A stretch of DNA of 64,000 nt from Sorghum bicolor (GCF_000003195.3 NC_012877.2:18933972-18997971), one strand, 5' to 3'; positions 12,330-25,068 are shown, counted from the first letter of the stretch. A program made the numbers and translations. The notes: generated by a model not told the origin, from the sequence alone.

Positions 12330-12363
12330 GTGCACACTTGCATGTTAACTATGTATGTATAAT

Positions 12364-12976
12364 TGTTGATGCAAAAATAAATCTGCAAACACAAAGGGCT
12401 AATACCCAATTTTGATATTAAGGCGTGCCATCTGATTTGACCTAGCAATCGACAAAGATGATAACTTGAATACTTTGGTCCTGACAACAGCGATGCGCCC
12501 AGATGTCACGGCCAAGAGGTACTCACGTGGAACTCGAGAAATCGTCGAGTGTTACTTGTCGAATCCCTGAGAACTCATAAACAAAAGAAATGTGCGAGTT
12601 GACGAAGTCGTCATAATAGTAGATGCAAAAATAGATGTAAAACTTGTGTATGATATTGATTGATTGATGTTACATTGCTACTAGGTCTATATTTATACCC
12701 TAGCCCTTAAGAGTTACAACTAAATACGACTCAAACGGGACTCTTACATATAAGGCATGTCTAGACAACTATGGAAAAAGAAACAATGATCATCTACTCC
12801 TATGTCCATCCTGGTTACGATGAAGTTTTCTTCAAGTCTTCATCGGCTTTCTATCCCAAATCTCCATCAGCTCCTGTCCCATCGGCACATATATGCCCCT
12901 ATCAACGATTTTCACATCCTCCTCCATCGGCATCGGCGATCAATCGTCCTTTATCGGCAACAATCGGTAGTCGTCA
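12364..12976 (-). repeat. Element D 3' LTR, outer piece (unit 1)
   Basis: In plus reading it starts TGTTGATGCAAAAATAAATC and is cut at CGTCA by element C; the rest of the LTR is at 47892-48046. Together they make about 768 bases with ends TGTTGA and TCAACA. A minus-strand TATA box, TATAAATA, is at 12690-12697. The small ORF at 12771-13139 spans the D/C junction and is spurious. Confidence 0.75.
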
Positions 12977-15900
12977 TGTAACACCCCAGTGTTATGGTTG
13001 CTTTAATCATGTGCATAGCATGAGCATCATCATCTACTCAAAGCATATCATGATCATCATCTATCTTGAGCCATGTCATTCTATGCAAATATGTAATCTA
13101 AATTGCTTAAATAGGCTTCCTATGCTTATGTTGGAGTGAACCATGCTTGTGTTTGTGCTCTATGCCTTGGTAATTAGTTTATTTATGTTTAACTTGACCT
13201 TGGGAACAATGTTCATGTTGATCACTTCTCCAAAATAATCATTTAAGTCATACTTGTGCTAATAGGCCCTAGAAACCTCTTTTGCTTAGGCTTTTAAAAA
13301 GTGTTTCATAAAATGTTTGCATATCAAAACTTTCTACAGCAACGTTGTAGTGAATTTTATAAGGAACAAAAGTTGTTTTATGGCCATCTCATGAAAATGA
13401 ACACAAATAGCTCAAAAGTGACCCACAAGGCAAATTTGGGGCTGTTTCCAACACTTAGAAAATTTTCTAAGTCCTGGAACGAAACCAGTTTGCTCGATCG
13501 ATTTTGAAAACTTTATAACTCTCAATCCAGGCCGATCTAGCTCTTGCTCCAGTTGAAAAAGTTGTAGATCTCGGCTAGTACTCCAACTTTGTCAACTACA
13601 TCATCTCCTAACTCGCTCTGGTCTGGAAGTTATTCATCGTTGAAGTCGCTCTGTCAGACAGTCGCCGTTTTCTCTGAATCGAAGACGAGCTCGCCGTCGT
13701 GGATGGCCAGAGCGCCACCTGTCCGCCAGATGGCGCCCGTACGCCGGTGATGGCCCCGCTCGTCAGCTCCCAGCACGCGCATGACGTCCACGGTGACGCC
13801 CCGAGCAGAGTGGACGCGTCCACTCTCGCTTTCCTCACCCTCTCGCGCCTGTAACCCGCCCGCAGCGAGCTCACCATCGCGAGCTCACTCCGGTGAGCTC
13901 GTGTGCGCTCCTCGCTGCGTCTCAGTCCACCAAATTCCACCCACAACTCCGCCATGAGCCGCTCTTCACTTCCCACCCTCTAACTCGCCGCGAAACCCAC
14001 CGGTGAGCCGCCATTTCCTTCTTCCCCCAACTTGGGTCGCCGTGACCATCTTTTCCGCTGAACTCAATGCCGGGCTCTGTGAAGCCGCTCGTCTTCTCTG
14101 GTTAGGTCCTAGAGGTAGAGTAGGTTCTCAGCGAGCGTTTGCGCCACTTGGTCGACGCTCTACCGAACTCTCCGTCGCCGGACACGATGCGCAGCGCCGC
14201 CGTGTTTCCGCCGGAGATCGGTGCTCTCGTGGCCAGCGTGCTCCACAAGGTTTCGAGCCAAGCCGCGTACCTAGGAAGCTTCGCCGTAGTTCGTTGGTGC
14301 TGTAGAAGGTCTTAGGTCATGGTCTACCGGCCTGAGGGCTCCGGCGTAACGCCGAGCACCTCCGCCGAGCCGCCAATATCGACGGCGAGCCCCTTCCGTT
14401 GGCTCCGCCGTGGGGAAAAGGGGGTCAATCGAGTCGCTAGAGTCTGGGGATCGCGTTGGTGCCCTTGGTTTGGCCGGAGACCTCGCCGTCGCGGAAAAAT
14501 CGCCGGCGAGAGTCGCCTCGGCCGTGAGGGAGAAGAACCTGACAGCCTGGGTCCACTGTCAGCGTCACCCTCCTTCCCTCCTTTTCTTTTATTCAAAATC
14601 CTGATTTTTGGCTTTCTTGCAAAAATCATATCTCCTGTTTCTGAGATCCAAAAATTGTGAAACTAATTTTGTGGTATTCCTTGAGATTGTTAGTTTTTAA
14701 TAAAAATATAAAATGAACTATGTTTTCTGGGAAAATATTTATTAAGGATTTAATCTTATTATTCTGGGATAAATTCATATCTCTTGTTATACTGCTTAGT
14801 TTGCCATGAAAATTTTATGGTAGTCTCTGTGTGATACTAGAATGCTAAGATAAATATTTCATGATTTTTGGAGTAATACAACTTTGATATGTAATTTATG
14901 ATTGGAATGCGGCTTGTTTCCTTGATTAAATTATATAAAATAATTGGTGCTTATGCTGGTGCTCTACTTTGGTAGTAAACTTGTTTATGGTATTCCTCCT
15001 ATGTAATTAATCTGAAATCTGTAGTTTGACACCATATAAGTCATGTTTTCCAATTTATGAAATAAGCATCTAGTTACATTTTAAATGTATATCTTTAATT
15101 TGGTATGAGCATTTGCTCTGAAATTTTTATAGTAAAGCTTTGATGCTACACTGGTGCCTCTGTAATTTTTGTAGGTTTTTCTGAGTACTTTGACTAGTAT
15201 CTTGTAATTATGCTCTTTTCTAGAATTAGTTAATAAATGCCTTGTTAAGTATATGTTTGGGGGTTATCATCTGGTGTTCTGGTAACCTTGTGATATACTT
15301 GTGCTCATAAGCCATGTGGTTGGCATGGTTTATGTTTTGGTTATGTCATCAAATAATTAATTAAAGGGGTAAAGGCTGTTCTGGACAGCAAGGGAGTAAT
15401 TTAACTTTTGCTTAATGATAATTTGGTTTTCTGGGCAACTTGTCTAAATCAACGTTGTTGTAAACTTATTGAACTAGCTGTGGTTTAAATTTGGAGTCTG
15501 TTTGTCCAGTAGTTTAAAAGTTATGGCTGTTCCAATTTGGGTTCCAGAAATAGGTGCTCTCTGTTTTTCTGGGACAGAACCTGGAACTTTGTTTAAATGA
15601 CTGGTTTAATGTATGAATCTTGCTGTGATGTTTAAAGATGATTTGTAGACAATTTCATAAGCTTTCCAGAATGTCCTTACTTTAGTTTGTTGGATCTTTG
15701 TGGTGATAGTTATGATCTATTTACTGAGCTACTCCCGTTCTATGTTGCTTGCTGTTATAGGCTATCATGAGAGGCTTGGGCTAAGTTAACTTATTAACTT
15801 GTGTGAACTTGTTATAACTATTGCTCCGTAAATGAGTGTCCAGTGAGTCACTTATGTATCAAGCATTCATTCTTTTGTATGCACACCTTCTTATTCCTCG

Positions 15901-16732
15901 AGCATGCAATAGGTGCATCGGACGCGACAGCCTCCTTCGAGCTGCAAGTGAACCCCGAAGGCTAGGAAGGCTGTCAGGAGGTGGAGGTCCAGCAAATCGG
16001 ACCCGAGGAGCCCGAAGAAGAAGTTGAGTGCCCAAGTCACGAGCCAGCCTCGTTCGTGAAAGGCAAGCCCCGGAGCATTCTAAGCCTCCCTTTACTTTTG
16101 AAAGTTTACTTAATATGTTATATCTAATGGTGCATTAAGTATAGGAGTTGTGATGAAACCTTTGCTGCATTTTATTCCATCCTTGTCCAGATAACTCACC
16201 ACAACCTGGTTGTAGAGTTAGGATCGAGTAGCAGCTTAGCCATGCTTAAACGGTAGAAGTCGGGTGATTTCCTGTCACCTGCACGATATAGGGTTATGTC
16301 GGATCACGATGGTCTATATGTGCTATCGTGGCTGGAACCTGATTAATTTGACTTAAGCCGGGAGGAGTTTTGCAGGTTTGTAGTAACTCCGTCTGTGGCA
16401 GCTAAGGACCGATCGTTGTACGTCCTCATGTCATGTTGAACGCATGCCTAACACTTAGTTGGCCGGATAACTCGTTCCGACCGCAAAGCCGAGTAGTATG
16501 ACTCAGGCCGGAAGACCGGCAAGTATAAAGTGCGCACTACCGGAGGAAGTGCGGTGTGCGGGGGACCATTGGCGTAAGCCCAAAGGCAGGTGAGTTAAAA
16601 TTCCTGACCTCCCTGGCAGAGTGGTAGCCCTGGGAGTGCGGCGCTGATTGGAGCCGCGATTCCTGAGTTGTACCAAAGGTGACCCGTTGGCTCTCCGATG
16701 GGGGATGCTTGGGTGAGTGCTAGGAATAACCC

Positions 16733-16762
16733 TCCAGCTGGATAGGAATTCGATTCGAATCG
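16733..16762. promoter_or_regulatory. Paired palindromes of the long LTRs
   Basis: TCCAGCTGGA, eight bases, CGATTCGAATCG. The same pair with the same eight-base gap is in every long LTR: 21995-22024 and 47053-47082 (C), 27566-27595 and 37270-37299 (B, opposite strand order) and 59586-59615 (F). The gap sequence is not conserved between families. Two symmetric sites at a fixed spacing resemble binding sites for dimeric proteins. Confidence 0.6.
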
Positions 16763-17069
16763 CCGTCTCTCCCGGTTAGTGAGAACTTGACAGAGCAGCG
16801 GCAAACGTAGCATTCACTAATGAACTTGGTTCATGATAATGATGATAGCAAGAAGAACATATGATGAACTTGATATGGTTATTATTGCTTGTAATAATCA
16901 AGTGATGTGTTGTAGTACAAGTGCTAATCTAGTGGTAGGCTGATGATAAATAAATACGATGCTCTTACATTGGGTTAGTCTTAATAAAGGCTTTTGGCAA
17001 AATGTCGAGTCAACCAGCTCTACTTTTATATATTAGCCTTGCATGATCCTTGGTGTCTTTTATGTTATA

Positions 17070-17108
17070 CTAGACGGGTAAGTCTAGCTGAGTACATTCT
17101 CGTACTCA
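17070..17108 (+). promoter_or_regulatory. Tandem hairpins in C-family LTR
   Basis: CTAGAC-GGGTAA-GTCTAG is followed after one base by TGAGTAC-ATTCTC-GTACTCA. The second stem is kept in F (59252-59271) and in B (27154-27175 region, loop GGGA). A pyrimidine-rich CCTGTTGCAG follows shortly in all families. Confidence 0.55.
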
Positions 17109-17505
17109 GGGTTTATTCCCACCTGTTGCAGATGACATCTTTTATGACGGCTTCTGCAAGACCTGTCTCCATCCCGCTGGGGATGAGGACTAACCGTTGG
17201 GCACGGTTCTCTAACAAACTCATACCTGTTGCTTTTGGAAGGATGGTGTAGGCTCTGGCAATAACAAAAACTTGTGAACTGAACTTTGGAACAAGTGTGT
17301 GTAATTATTTTGCTTCCGCTACTTCGAACTTGGGTTGCAATAACTTAATGAATGACTATGTAACATTCGCTGTGTTTATGTTGAACTATTACGATCTTGG
17401 TTTGTAGCGAGTTGGTTTGAAGTCCTTCGTGATTTCAATTGACTACCGGGATTATATGGGCTCAAGTTTGGAAACTTGATTGCTTGTCAATCGTTTCTAC
17501 ACTTG

Positions 17506-20500
17506 AACCCTATGTCTGGATGTTGATTGCATTTGAATCCTTTTATTTGTTTATTTGATAATTAAATTTGATACTTAGGGACCGTCAACAGTGCACACTT
17601 GCATGTTAACTATGTATGTATAATTGTTGATGCAAAAATAAATCTGCAAACACAAAGGGCTAATACCCAATTTTGATATTAAGGCGTGCCATCTGATTTG
17701 ACCTAGCTATCGACAAAGATGATAACTTGAATACTTTGGTCCTGACAACAGCGATGCGCCCAGATGTCACGGCCAAGAGGTACTCACGTGGAACTCGAGA
17801 AATCGTCGAGTGTTACTTGTCGAATCCCTGAGAACTCATAAACAAAAGAAAATGTGCGAGTTGACGAAGTCGTCGTAATAGTAGATGCAAAAATAGATGT
17901 AAAACTTGTGTATGATATTGATTGATTGATGTTACATTGCTACTAGGTCTATATTTATACCCTAGCCCTTAAGAGTTACAACTAAATACGACTCAAACGG
18001 GACTCTTACATATAAGGCATGTCTAGACAACTATGGAAAAAGAAACAATGATCATCTACTCCTATGTCCATCCTGGTTACGATGAAGTTTTCTTCAAGTC
18101 TTCATCGGCTTTCTATCCCAAATCTCCATCAGCTCCTGTCCCATCGGCACATATATGCCCCTATCAACGATTTTCACATCCTCCTCCATCGGCATCGGCG
18201 ATCAATCGTCCTTTATCGGCAACAATCGGTAGTCGTCATGTAACACCCCAGTGTTATGGTTGCTTTAATCATGTGCATAGCATGAGCATCATCATCTACT
18301 CAAAGCATATCATGATCATCATCTATCTTGAGCCATGTCATTCTATGCAAATATGTAATCTAAATTGCTTAAATAGGCTTCCTATGCTTATGTTGGAGTG
18401 AACCATGCTTGTGTTTGTGCTCTATGCCTTGGTAATTAGTTTATTTATGTTTAACTTAACCTTGGGAATAATGTTCATGTTGATCACTTCTCCAAAATAA
18501 TCATTTAAGTCATACTTGTGCTAATAGGCCCTAGAAACCTCTTTTGCTTAGGCTTTTAAAAAGTGTTTCATAAAATGTTTGCATATCAAAACTTTCTACA
18601 GCAAAGTTGTAGTGAATTTTATAAGGAACAAAAGTTGTTTTATGGCCATCTCATGAAAATGAACACAAATAGCTCAAAAGTGACCCACAAGGCAAATTTG
18701 GGGCTGTTTCCAACACTTAGAAAATTTTCTAAGTCCTGGAACGAAACCAGTTTGCTCGATCGATTTTGAAAACTTTATAACTCTCAATCCAGGCCGATCT
18801 AGCTCTTGCTCCAGTTGACAAAGTTGTAGATCTCGGCTAGTACTCCAACTTTGTCAACTACATCATCTCCTAACTCGCTCTGGTCTGGAAGTTATTCATC
18901 GCTGAAGTCGCTCTGTCAGACAGTCGCCGTTTTCTCTGAATCGAAGACGAGCTCGCCGTCGTGGATGGCCAGAGCGCCACCTGTCCGCCAGATGGCGCCC
19001 GTACGCCGGTGATGGCCCTGCTCGTCAGCTCCCAGCGCGCGCATGACGTCCACGGTGACGCCCCGAGCAGAGTGGACGCGTCCACTCTCGCTTTCCTCAC
19101 CCTCTCGCGCCTGTAACCCGCCCGCAGCGAGCTCACCGTCGCGAGCTCACTCCGGTGAGCTCGTGTGCGCTCCTCGCTGCGTCTCAGTCCACCAAATTCC
19201 ACCCACAACTCCTCCATGAGCCGCTCTTCACTTCCCACCCTCTAACTCGCCGCGAAACCCACCGGTGAGCCGCCATTTCCTTCTTCCCCCAACTTGGGTC
19301 GCCGTGACCATCTTTTCCGCTGAACTCAATGCCGGGCTCTGTGAAGCCGCTCGTCTTCTCTGGTTAGGTCCTAGAGGTAGAGTAGGTTCTCAGCGAGCGT
19401 TTGCGCCACTTGGTGGACGCTCTACCGAACTCTCCGTCGCCGGACACGATGCGCAGCGCCGCCGTGTTTCCGCCGGAGATCGGTGCTCTCGTGGCCAGCG
19501 TGCTCCACAAGGTTTCGAGCCAAGTCGCGTACCTAGGAAGCTTCGCCGTAGTTCGTTGGTGCTGTAGAAGGTCTTAGGTCACGCTCTACCGGCCTGAGGG
19601 CTCCGGCGTAACGCCGAGCACCTCCGCCGAGCCGCCAAGATCGACGGCAAGCCCCTTCCGGTGGCTCCGCCGTGGGGAAAAGGGGGTCAATCGAGTCGCT
19701 AGAGTCTAGGGATCGCGTTGGTGCCCTTGGTTTGGCCGGAGACCTCGCCGTCGCGGAAAAATCGCCGGCGAGAGTCGCCTCGGCCGTGAGGGAGAAGAAC
19801 CTGACAGCCCGGGTCCACTGTCAGCGTCACCCTCCTTCCCTCCTTTTCTTTTATTCAAAATTCTGATTTTTGGCTTTCTTGCAAAAATCATATCTCCTGT
19901 TTCTGAGATCCAAAAATTGTGAAACTAATTTTGTGTTATTCCTTGAGATGGCTAGTTTTTAATAAAAATATAAAATGAACTATGTTTTCTGGGAAAATAT
20001 TTATTAAGGATTTAATCTTATTATTCTGGGATAAATTCATATCTCTTGTTATACTGCTTAGTTTGCCATGAAAATTTTATGGTAGTCTCTGTGTGATACT
20101 AGAATGCTATGATAAATATTTCATGATTTTTGGAGTAATACAACTTTGATATGTAATTTATGATTGGAATGTGGCTTGTTTCCTTGATTAAATTATATAA
20201 AATAATTGGTGCTTATGCTGGTGCTCTACTTTGGTAGTAAACTTGTTTATGGTATTCCTCCTATGTAATTAATCTGAAATCTGTAGTTTGACACCATATA
20301 AGTCATGTTTTCCAATTTATGAAATAAGCATCTAGTTACATTTTAAATATATATCTTTAATTTGGTATGAGCATTTGCTCTGAAATTTTTATAGTAAAGC
20401 TTTGATGCTACACTGGTGCCTCTGTAATTTTTGTAGGTTTTTCTGAGTACTTTGACTAGTATCTTGTAATTATGCTCTTTTCTAGAATTAGTTAATAAAT

Positions 20501-22770
20501 GCCTTGTTAAGTATATGTTTGGGGGTTATCATCTGGTGTTCTGGTAACCTTGTGATATGCTTGTGCTCATAAGCCATGTGGTTGGCATGGTTTATGTTTT
20601 GGTTATGTCATCAAATAATTAATTAAAGGGGTAAAGGCTGTTCTGGACAGCAAGGGAGTAATTTAACTTTTGCTTAATGATAATTTGGTTTTCTGGGCAA
20701 CTTGTCTAAATCAACGTTGTTGTAAACTTATTGAACTAGCTGTGGTTTAAATTTGGAGTCTGTTTGTCCAGTAGTTTAAAAGTTATGGCTGTTCCAAGTT
20801 GGGTTCCAGAAATAGGTGCTCTCTGTTTTTCTGGGACAGAACCTGGAACTTTGTTTAAATGACTGGTTTAATGTATGAATCTTGCTGTGATGTTTAAAGA
20901 TGATTTGTAGACAATTTCATAAGCTTTCCAGAATGTCCTTACTTTAGTTTGTTGGATCTTTGTGGTGATAGTTATGATCTATTTACTGAGCTACTCCCGT
21001 TCTATGTTGCTTGCTGTTATAGGCTATCATGAGAGGCTTGGGCTAAGTTAACTTATTAACTTGTGTGAACTTGTTATAACTATTGCTCCGTAAATGAGTG
21101 TCCAGTGAGTCACTTATGTATCAAGCATTCATTCTTTTGTATGCACACCTTCTTATTCCTCGAGCATGCAATAGGTGCATCGGACGCGACAGCCTCCTTC
21201 GAGCTGCAAGTGAACCCCGAAGGCTAGGAAGGCAGTCAGGAGGTGGAGGTCCAGCAAATCGGACCCGAGGAGCCCGAAGAAGAAGTTGAGTGCCCAAGTC
21301 ACGAGCCAGCCTCGTTCGTGAAAGGCAAGCCCCGGAGCATTCTAAGCCTCCCTTTACTTTTGAAAGTTTACTTAATATGTTATATCTAATGGTGCATTAA
21401 GTATAGGAGTTGTGATGAAACCTTTGCTGCATTTTACTCCATCCTTGTCCAGATAACTCACCACACCCTGGTTGTAGAGTTAGGATCGAGTAGCAGCTTA
21501 GCCATGCTTAAACGGTAGAAGTCGGGTGATTTCCTGTCACCTGCACGATATAGGGTTATGTCGGATCACGATGGTCTATATATGCTATCGTGGCTGGAAC
21601 CTGATTAATTTGACTTAAGCCGGGAGGAGTTTTGCAGGTTTGTAGTAACTCCGTCTGTGGCAGCTAAGGACTGATCGTTGTACGTCCTCATGTCATGTTG
21701 AACACATGCCTAACACTTAGTTGGCCGGATAACTCGTTCTGACCGCAAAGCCGAGTAGTATGACTCAGGCCGGAAGACCGGCAAGTATAAAGTGCGCACT
21801 ACCAGAGGAAGTGCAGTGTGCGGGGGACCATTGGCGTAAGCCCAAAGGCAGGTGAGTTAAAATTCCTGACCTCCCTGGCAGAGTGGTAGCCCTGGGAGTG
21901 CGGCGCTGATTGGAGCCGCGATTCCTGAGTTGTACCAAAGGTGACCCGTTGGCTCTCCGATGGGGGATGCTTGGGTAAGTGCTAGGAATAACCCTCCAGC
22001 TGGATAGGAATTCGATTCGAATCGCCGTCTCTCCCGGTTAGTGAGAACTTGACAGAGCAGCGGCAAACGTAGCATTCACTAATGAACTTGGTTCATGATA
22101 ATGATGATAGCAAGAAGAACATATGATGAACTTGATATGGTTATTATTGCTTGTAATAATCAAGTGATGTGTTGTAGTACAGGTGCTAATCTAGTGGTAG
22201 GCTGATGATAAATAAATACGATGCTCTTACATTGGGTTAGTCTTAATAAAGGCTTTTGGCAAAATGTCGAGTCAACCAGCTCTACTTTTATATATTAGCC
22301 TTGCATGATCCTTGGTGTCTTTTATGTTATACTAGACGCGTAAGTCTAGCTGAGTACATTCTCGTACTCAGGGTTTATTCCCACCTGTTGCAGATGACAT
22401 CTTTTATGACGGCTTTTGCAAGACCTGTCTCCATCCCGCTGGGGATGAGGACTAACCGTTGGGCACGGTTCTCTAACAAACTCGTACCTGTTGCTTTTGG
22501 AAGGATGGTGTAGGCTCTGGCAATAACAAAAACTTGTGAACTGAACTTTGGAACAAGTGTGTGTAATTATTTTGCTTCCGCTACTTCGAACTTGGGTTGT
22601 AATAACTTAATGAATGACTATGTAACATTCGCTGTGTTTATGTTGAACTATTACGATCTTGGTTTGTAGCGAGTTGGTTTGAAGTCCTTCGTGATTTCAA
22701 TTGACTACCGGGATTATATGGGCTCAAGTTTGGAAACTTGATTGCTTGTCGATCGTTTCTACACTTGAAC
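17506..22770 (+). repeat. Tandem duplication unit 2 (5.26 kb)
   Basis: Second copy of the unit; it continues without a break into the end of the true C 5' LTR and the C internal region. Both units carry CGTCA directly before the C LTR start (12972-12976 and 18234-18238). Confidence 0.9.
17625..18238 (-). repeat. Element D 3' LTR, duplicated outer piece (unit 2)
   Basis: Near-identical copy of 12364-12976 produced by the tandem duplication. This copy is contiguous with the real C insertion: CGTCA (18234-18238) pairs with CGTCA at 47887-47891. Confidence 0.78.
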
Positions 22771-22797
22771 TCTTATAATTTGGTCGGTTCTGTGACA
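18239..22797 (+). repeat. Element C 5' LTR
   Basis: It begins TGTAACACCCCAGTG and ends GGTTCTGTGACA (4559 bases). Internal layout: AT-rich start, a GC-rich block about 18900-19840, a long T-rich stretch to about 21100, a short acidic coding-like island, paired palindromes (21995-22024) and a tandem hairpin near 22332-22370. It lacks 31 bases that the 3' LTR has at 47671-47701. Confidence 0.92.
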
Positions 22798-22799
22798 GC

Positions 22800-22811
22800 T
22801 GGTATCGGAGC
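22800..22811 (+). other. Element C primer-binding site
   Basis: TGGTATCGGAGC starts two bases after the LTR. It differs at one base from TGGTATCAGAGC, the complement of the initiator Met tRNA 3' end that element B carries. Confidence 0.8.
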
Positions 22812-23614
22812 AAGTTCAGCATTGTAAATGCAGCGTTTGTGTATTTAAAAACAAAAGAATTTTTAAATAAAATGGTGTAAATTAATATTTAAGTTATGCC
22901 AGTGGTCGAATCCTCCTTGCCCACATAAGGACTATAGGTGGCTATTTAAGTACTGACTTGGAGGGTTTTATTTATGCATCTCCGACAGTACTCAGGTATG
23001 GATGTGTGATGACCGCTCTATGCTACCCTGTGGTCTAATGGTGGAGGTAGCCTTCATATGTGAATTAGCCACATATGTCGCTAGATTTAAATTATACAAC
23101 GTCGCACCTACGCTCTGGTAAGTGTGAGCTGTGAGAGCATGATCGTCCAAACGGCGGTCTAGGGGAGTGTTCGTGGTGGTTTTCTGGAGTGGTTACATGT
23201 CAAAACCATGGAACCACAAAAGAAACTTAATTGGGGAGCATTTAATTTCTCGGGTAGCTGTGGTGTCATTGTTTGTGCATGTTGGGCATGTCCAAGCAAT
23301 GTGCACTTAGTTTACTGCTTTCTTGAGTGATATATTGGGAACTGTTGGGCTGAAATGAAGTTTTCTACAGGTACTCTAACAGCGCACATGTAAATCGATA
23401 GTTATCGTATCGAGAGACGAATGTATGCCACCGTATAACCTTTAGAATATTAATTTTCTAAGTTTGTGAGGACGTACGGTTCGTGCATGCATCATGTCGC
23501 ATTCATACATACATTCTGTCTACTCCTTCCCTTACAATGTCGTCCCTTTTAATTAAATAAATGTTACTTAAACTAATCCTCTTTTAGCCATGGTATTCCT
23601 ATTCCTTTCCACAG
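22812..23614 (+). other. Element C leader
   Basis: No coding sequence. It contains a strong 5' splice-site match (CTG before GTAAGT at 23118) and a 17-base block at 23480-23496 shared with the leader of element B. It ends in a pyrimidine-rich 3' splice site, CCTTTCCACAG, directly before the ATG at 23615. Confidence 0.6.
23480..23496 (+). promoter_or_regulatory. Leader motif shared by elements C and B (C copy)
   Basis: TTCGTGCATGCATCATG is identical to the minus-strand sequence at 36079-36063 in the leader of B, although the two families otherwise differ strongly here. It contains the palindrome TGCATGCA. Confidence 0.55.
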
Positions 23615-24707
23615 ATGGACGCACCCGCTTCACCTCGTCCCAGTGACACTTTCTTGCGCGAGTTTGGCACTCCTACCCTGCTCTGGAGAGTGTTACAGAC
23701 TGTCGGGTATACTGAGCCACCTCAGTATTCTTGGTGGGAGTTGGAGAGCACAGGAGGGATACAGTGGTTTGTGGTTTGCTGTGCAGGGAGTTGTTCCTCC
23801 ACATGGGGACAAGCCTGCATGGACAGGCTGGACTTGTAGCTCAGATGGGCAGACTCCTTGGGAGGCAGCTCAGGTTGCAGCCCAGACTATCCTGCTCGAT
23901 ATCTGTCAGAGGTGTGGTGATGTGCTGACGGGAGGACCAGCGGCCTCCATTCCCCGTGCTGACCTAGCCGCAGCAGTGTGGAAACAGGCTGATGGTCGTG
24001 CTTTGGTTCGAGGCAGGGGAGAGAGGGCTGAGAGTTCTAGTCCTGCTATGAGTGCTATGATGGTTGTGCTCAAGCTGATCTGTCAGCGAGAGGACACCTA
24101 TGCACAGGTGATGGTGGCTGTTCGCCAGGCTCAGGAGATGCAACGGAAGGCTGAAAAGCGTGCTCGCAAGTTTTGCAAGCAAGCTAGACACCTGGAGCAA
24201 GCTCAGAAGGACCGCAATGACTGGGAGGACATTGCGGAGTACCGTAGGCAGCAGTGGGTGAAGGCCATTAGAGAGAGAGATCATAAGCAAGATCAGATGC
24301 GTCAGTTAGCTATAGAGAAGGAGACAGTGCAGGAGCGCTTGGTGCAGATCACTCGTGAGAGGGACACTGCACTCCACGTGTCGGAGAACAGGCGTAGAGC
24401 ATGGGAGATGCACCGAGTTCAGTCTCTTGAGCGGGAGAACTATCTGCAGGATCAGATTGAGGCTGGTCTTGTGGAGATTCACCGTCTCAACAACTTGCTA
24501 CACCCTATTCCTCGCCCTATACCCGTGTATCCAGAGGTGGGACCTCAGGTGATTGTGGCCGATGATGATGGTATGGAGGTCGACGGACCAGCGGCGGCTG
24601 CACCACCTTTGCACGAGGACGTGGAGGACGAGGAGCTTGAGCCGGTTAGCGACGAGGATGGAGAGGCGATCTTCGACGCTGACTCGGGCGACGAGCCTGG
24701 AGTGTAG
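23615..24707 (+). pseudogene. Element C accessory coiled-coil ORF upstream of gag
   Basis: The ATG at 23615 (MDAPASPRPSDTFLREFG) directly follows a CAG splice acceptor. An extra T near 23777 shifts the frame; the rest is open from there to 24707, for about 364 residues in all. The middle is Trp/Gly-rich (PPHGDKPAWTGW). Residues about 180-300 form a highly charged coiled coil (RQLAIEKETVQERLVQITRE), followed by a Pro hinge (LHPIPRPIPVYP) and an acidic tail (DEELEPVSDEDGE). I recognise no catalytic domain. The same layout occurs in element B. An RNA- or DNA-handling or particle role is only a guess. Confidence 0.7.
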
Positions 24708-25068
24708 GGAGTAGTGGGTAGTGTCTTGTGGGGATCCTTTGTAGTCTGGCAGCTAGCGGTGATGCTTTTGTACCCATGTTGTAATCCGGAACTTTGACCT
24801 TGACTCATGGCATGTACTGTGATGGTGTAATAACTTTATGGACCCAATGTGCAATCTTAACATGTTTGTTATGTTATGACGATGTTTCCCGTTGTGGTGC
24901 ATATTGCGGATATCTCTGTCATGTGTTGGATTGGTGATGTTGTTTTGTGGAATTGAATTATTGTGCCTTTTCTGTAAAGCTATTCTCTCGAATACTTTCA
25001 GGCATAAATATAAGTTCTTCTGCGGCAAATCTTGTCATCATCAATGCTCACTGACTGTGTCTTTACAG
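24708..25068 (+). other. Spacer before element C gag
   Basis: Noncoding, T-rich. It ends CTCACTGACTGTGTCTTTACAG, a good branch point plus 3' splice site, abutting the gag ATG; the spacer behaves like an intron end rather than a plain intergenic gap. Confidence 0.6.

Larger units (their letters stand above)
12245..17508 (+). repeat. Tandem duplication unit 1 (5.26 kb)
   Basis: This segment contains the end of LTR X, the D LTR 5' piece and an LTR of element C lacking its last 27 bases. It recurs as 17506-22770 at an offset of 5261-5262 with about 1% mismatches by eye. The junction at 17506-17508 shares AAC between the two joined ends, which is microhomology. Confidence 0.9.
12977..17508 (+). 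repeat. Extra C-family LTR from the tandem duplication
   Basis: It starts TGTAACACCCCAGTG and runs almost to the end of the LTR, stopping 27 bases short at CACTTGAAC. There is no primer site or internal region after it; D/X sequence follows instead. It lacks the same 31 bases as the true 5' LTR, which shows it derives from that copy. Small ORFs inside (for example 14003-14305 and 16994-17251) recur in every LTR copy only because the DNA is conserved. Confidence 0.88.

Noticed and set aside
12771..13139. 122-codon ORF present twice
   Set aside because: It crosses the D LTR/C LTR junction and is doubled only by the tandem duplication.
16751..16762. GATTCGAATC as an internal B box of a tRNA or SINE
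   Set aside because: It resembles GGTTCGANNCC, but there is no A box or cloverleaf around it, and it is part of a perfect palindrome kept in all long LTRs.
16595..16813. 72-codon minus-strand ORF repeated in all C/F LTR copies
   Set aside because: It spans the conserved palindrome block; amino acid conservation follows nucleotide conservation and no start context or homology supports it.
12977..17508. Solo LTR of a separate C-family insertion
   Set aside because: Its flanks, CGTCA site and 31-base deletion are shared with the true 5' LTR, and its end is truncated at the duplication junction.
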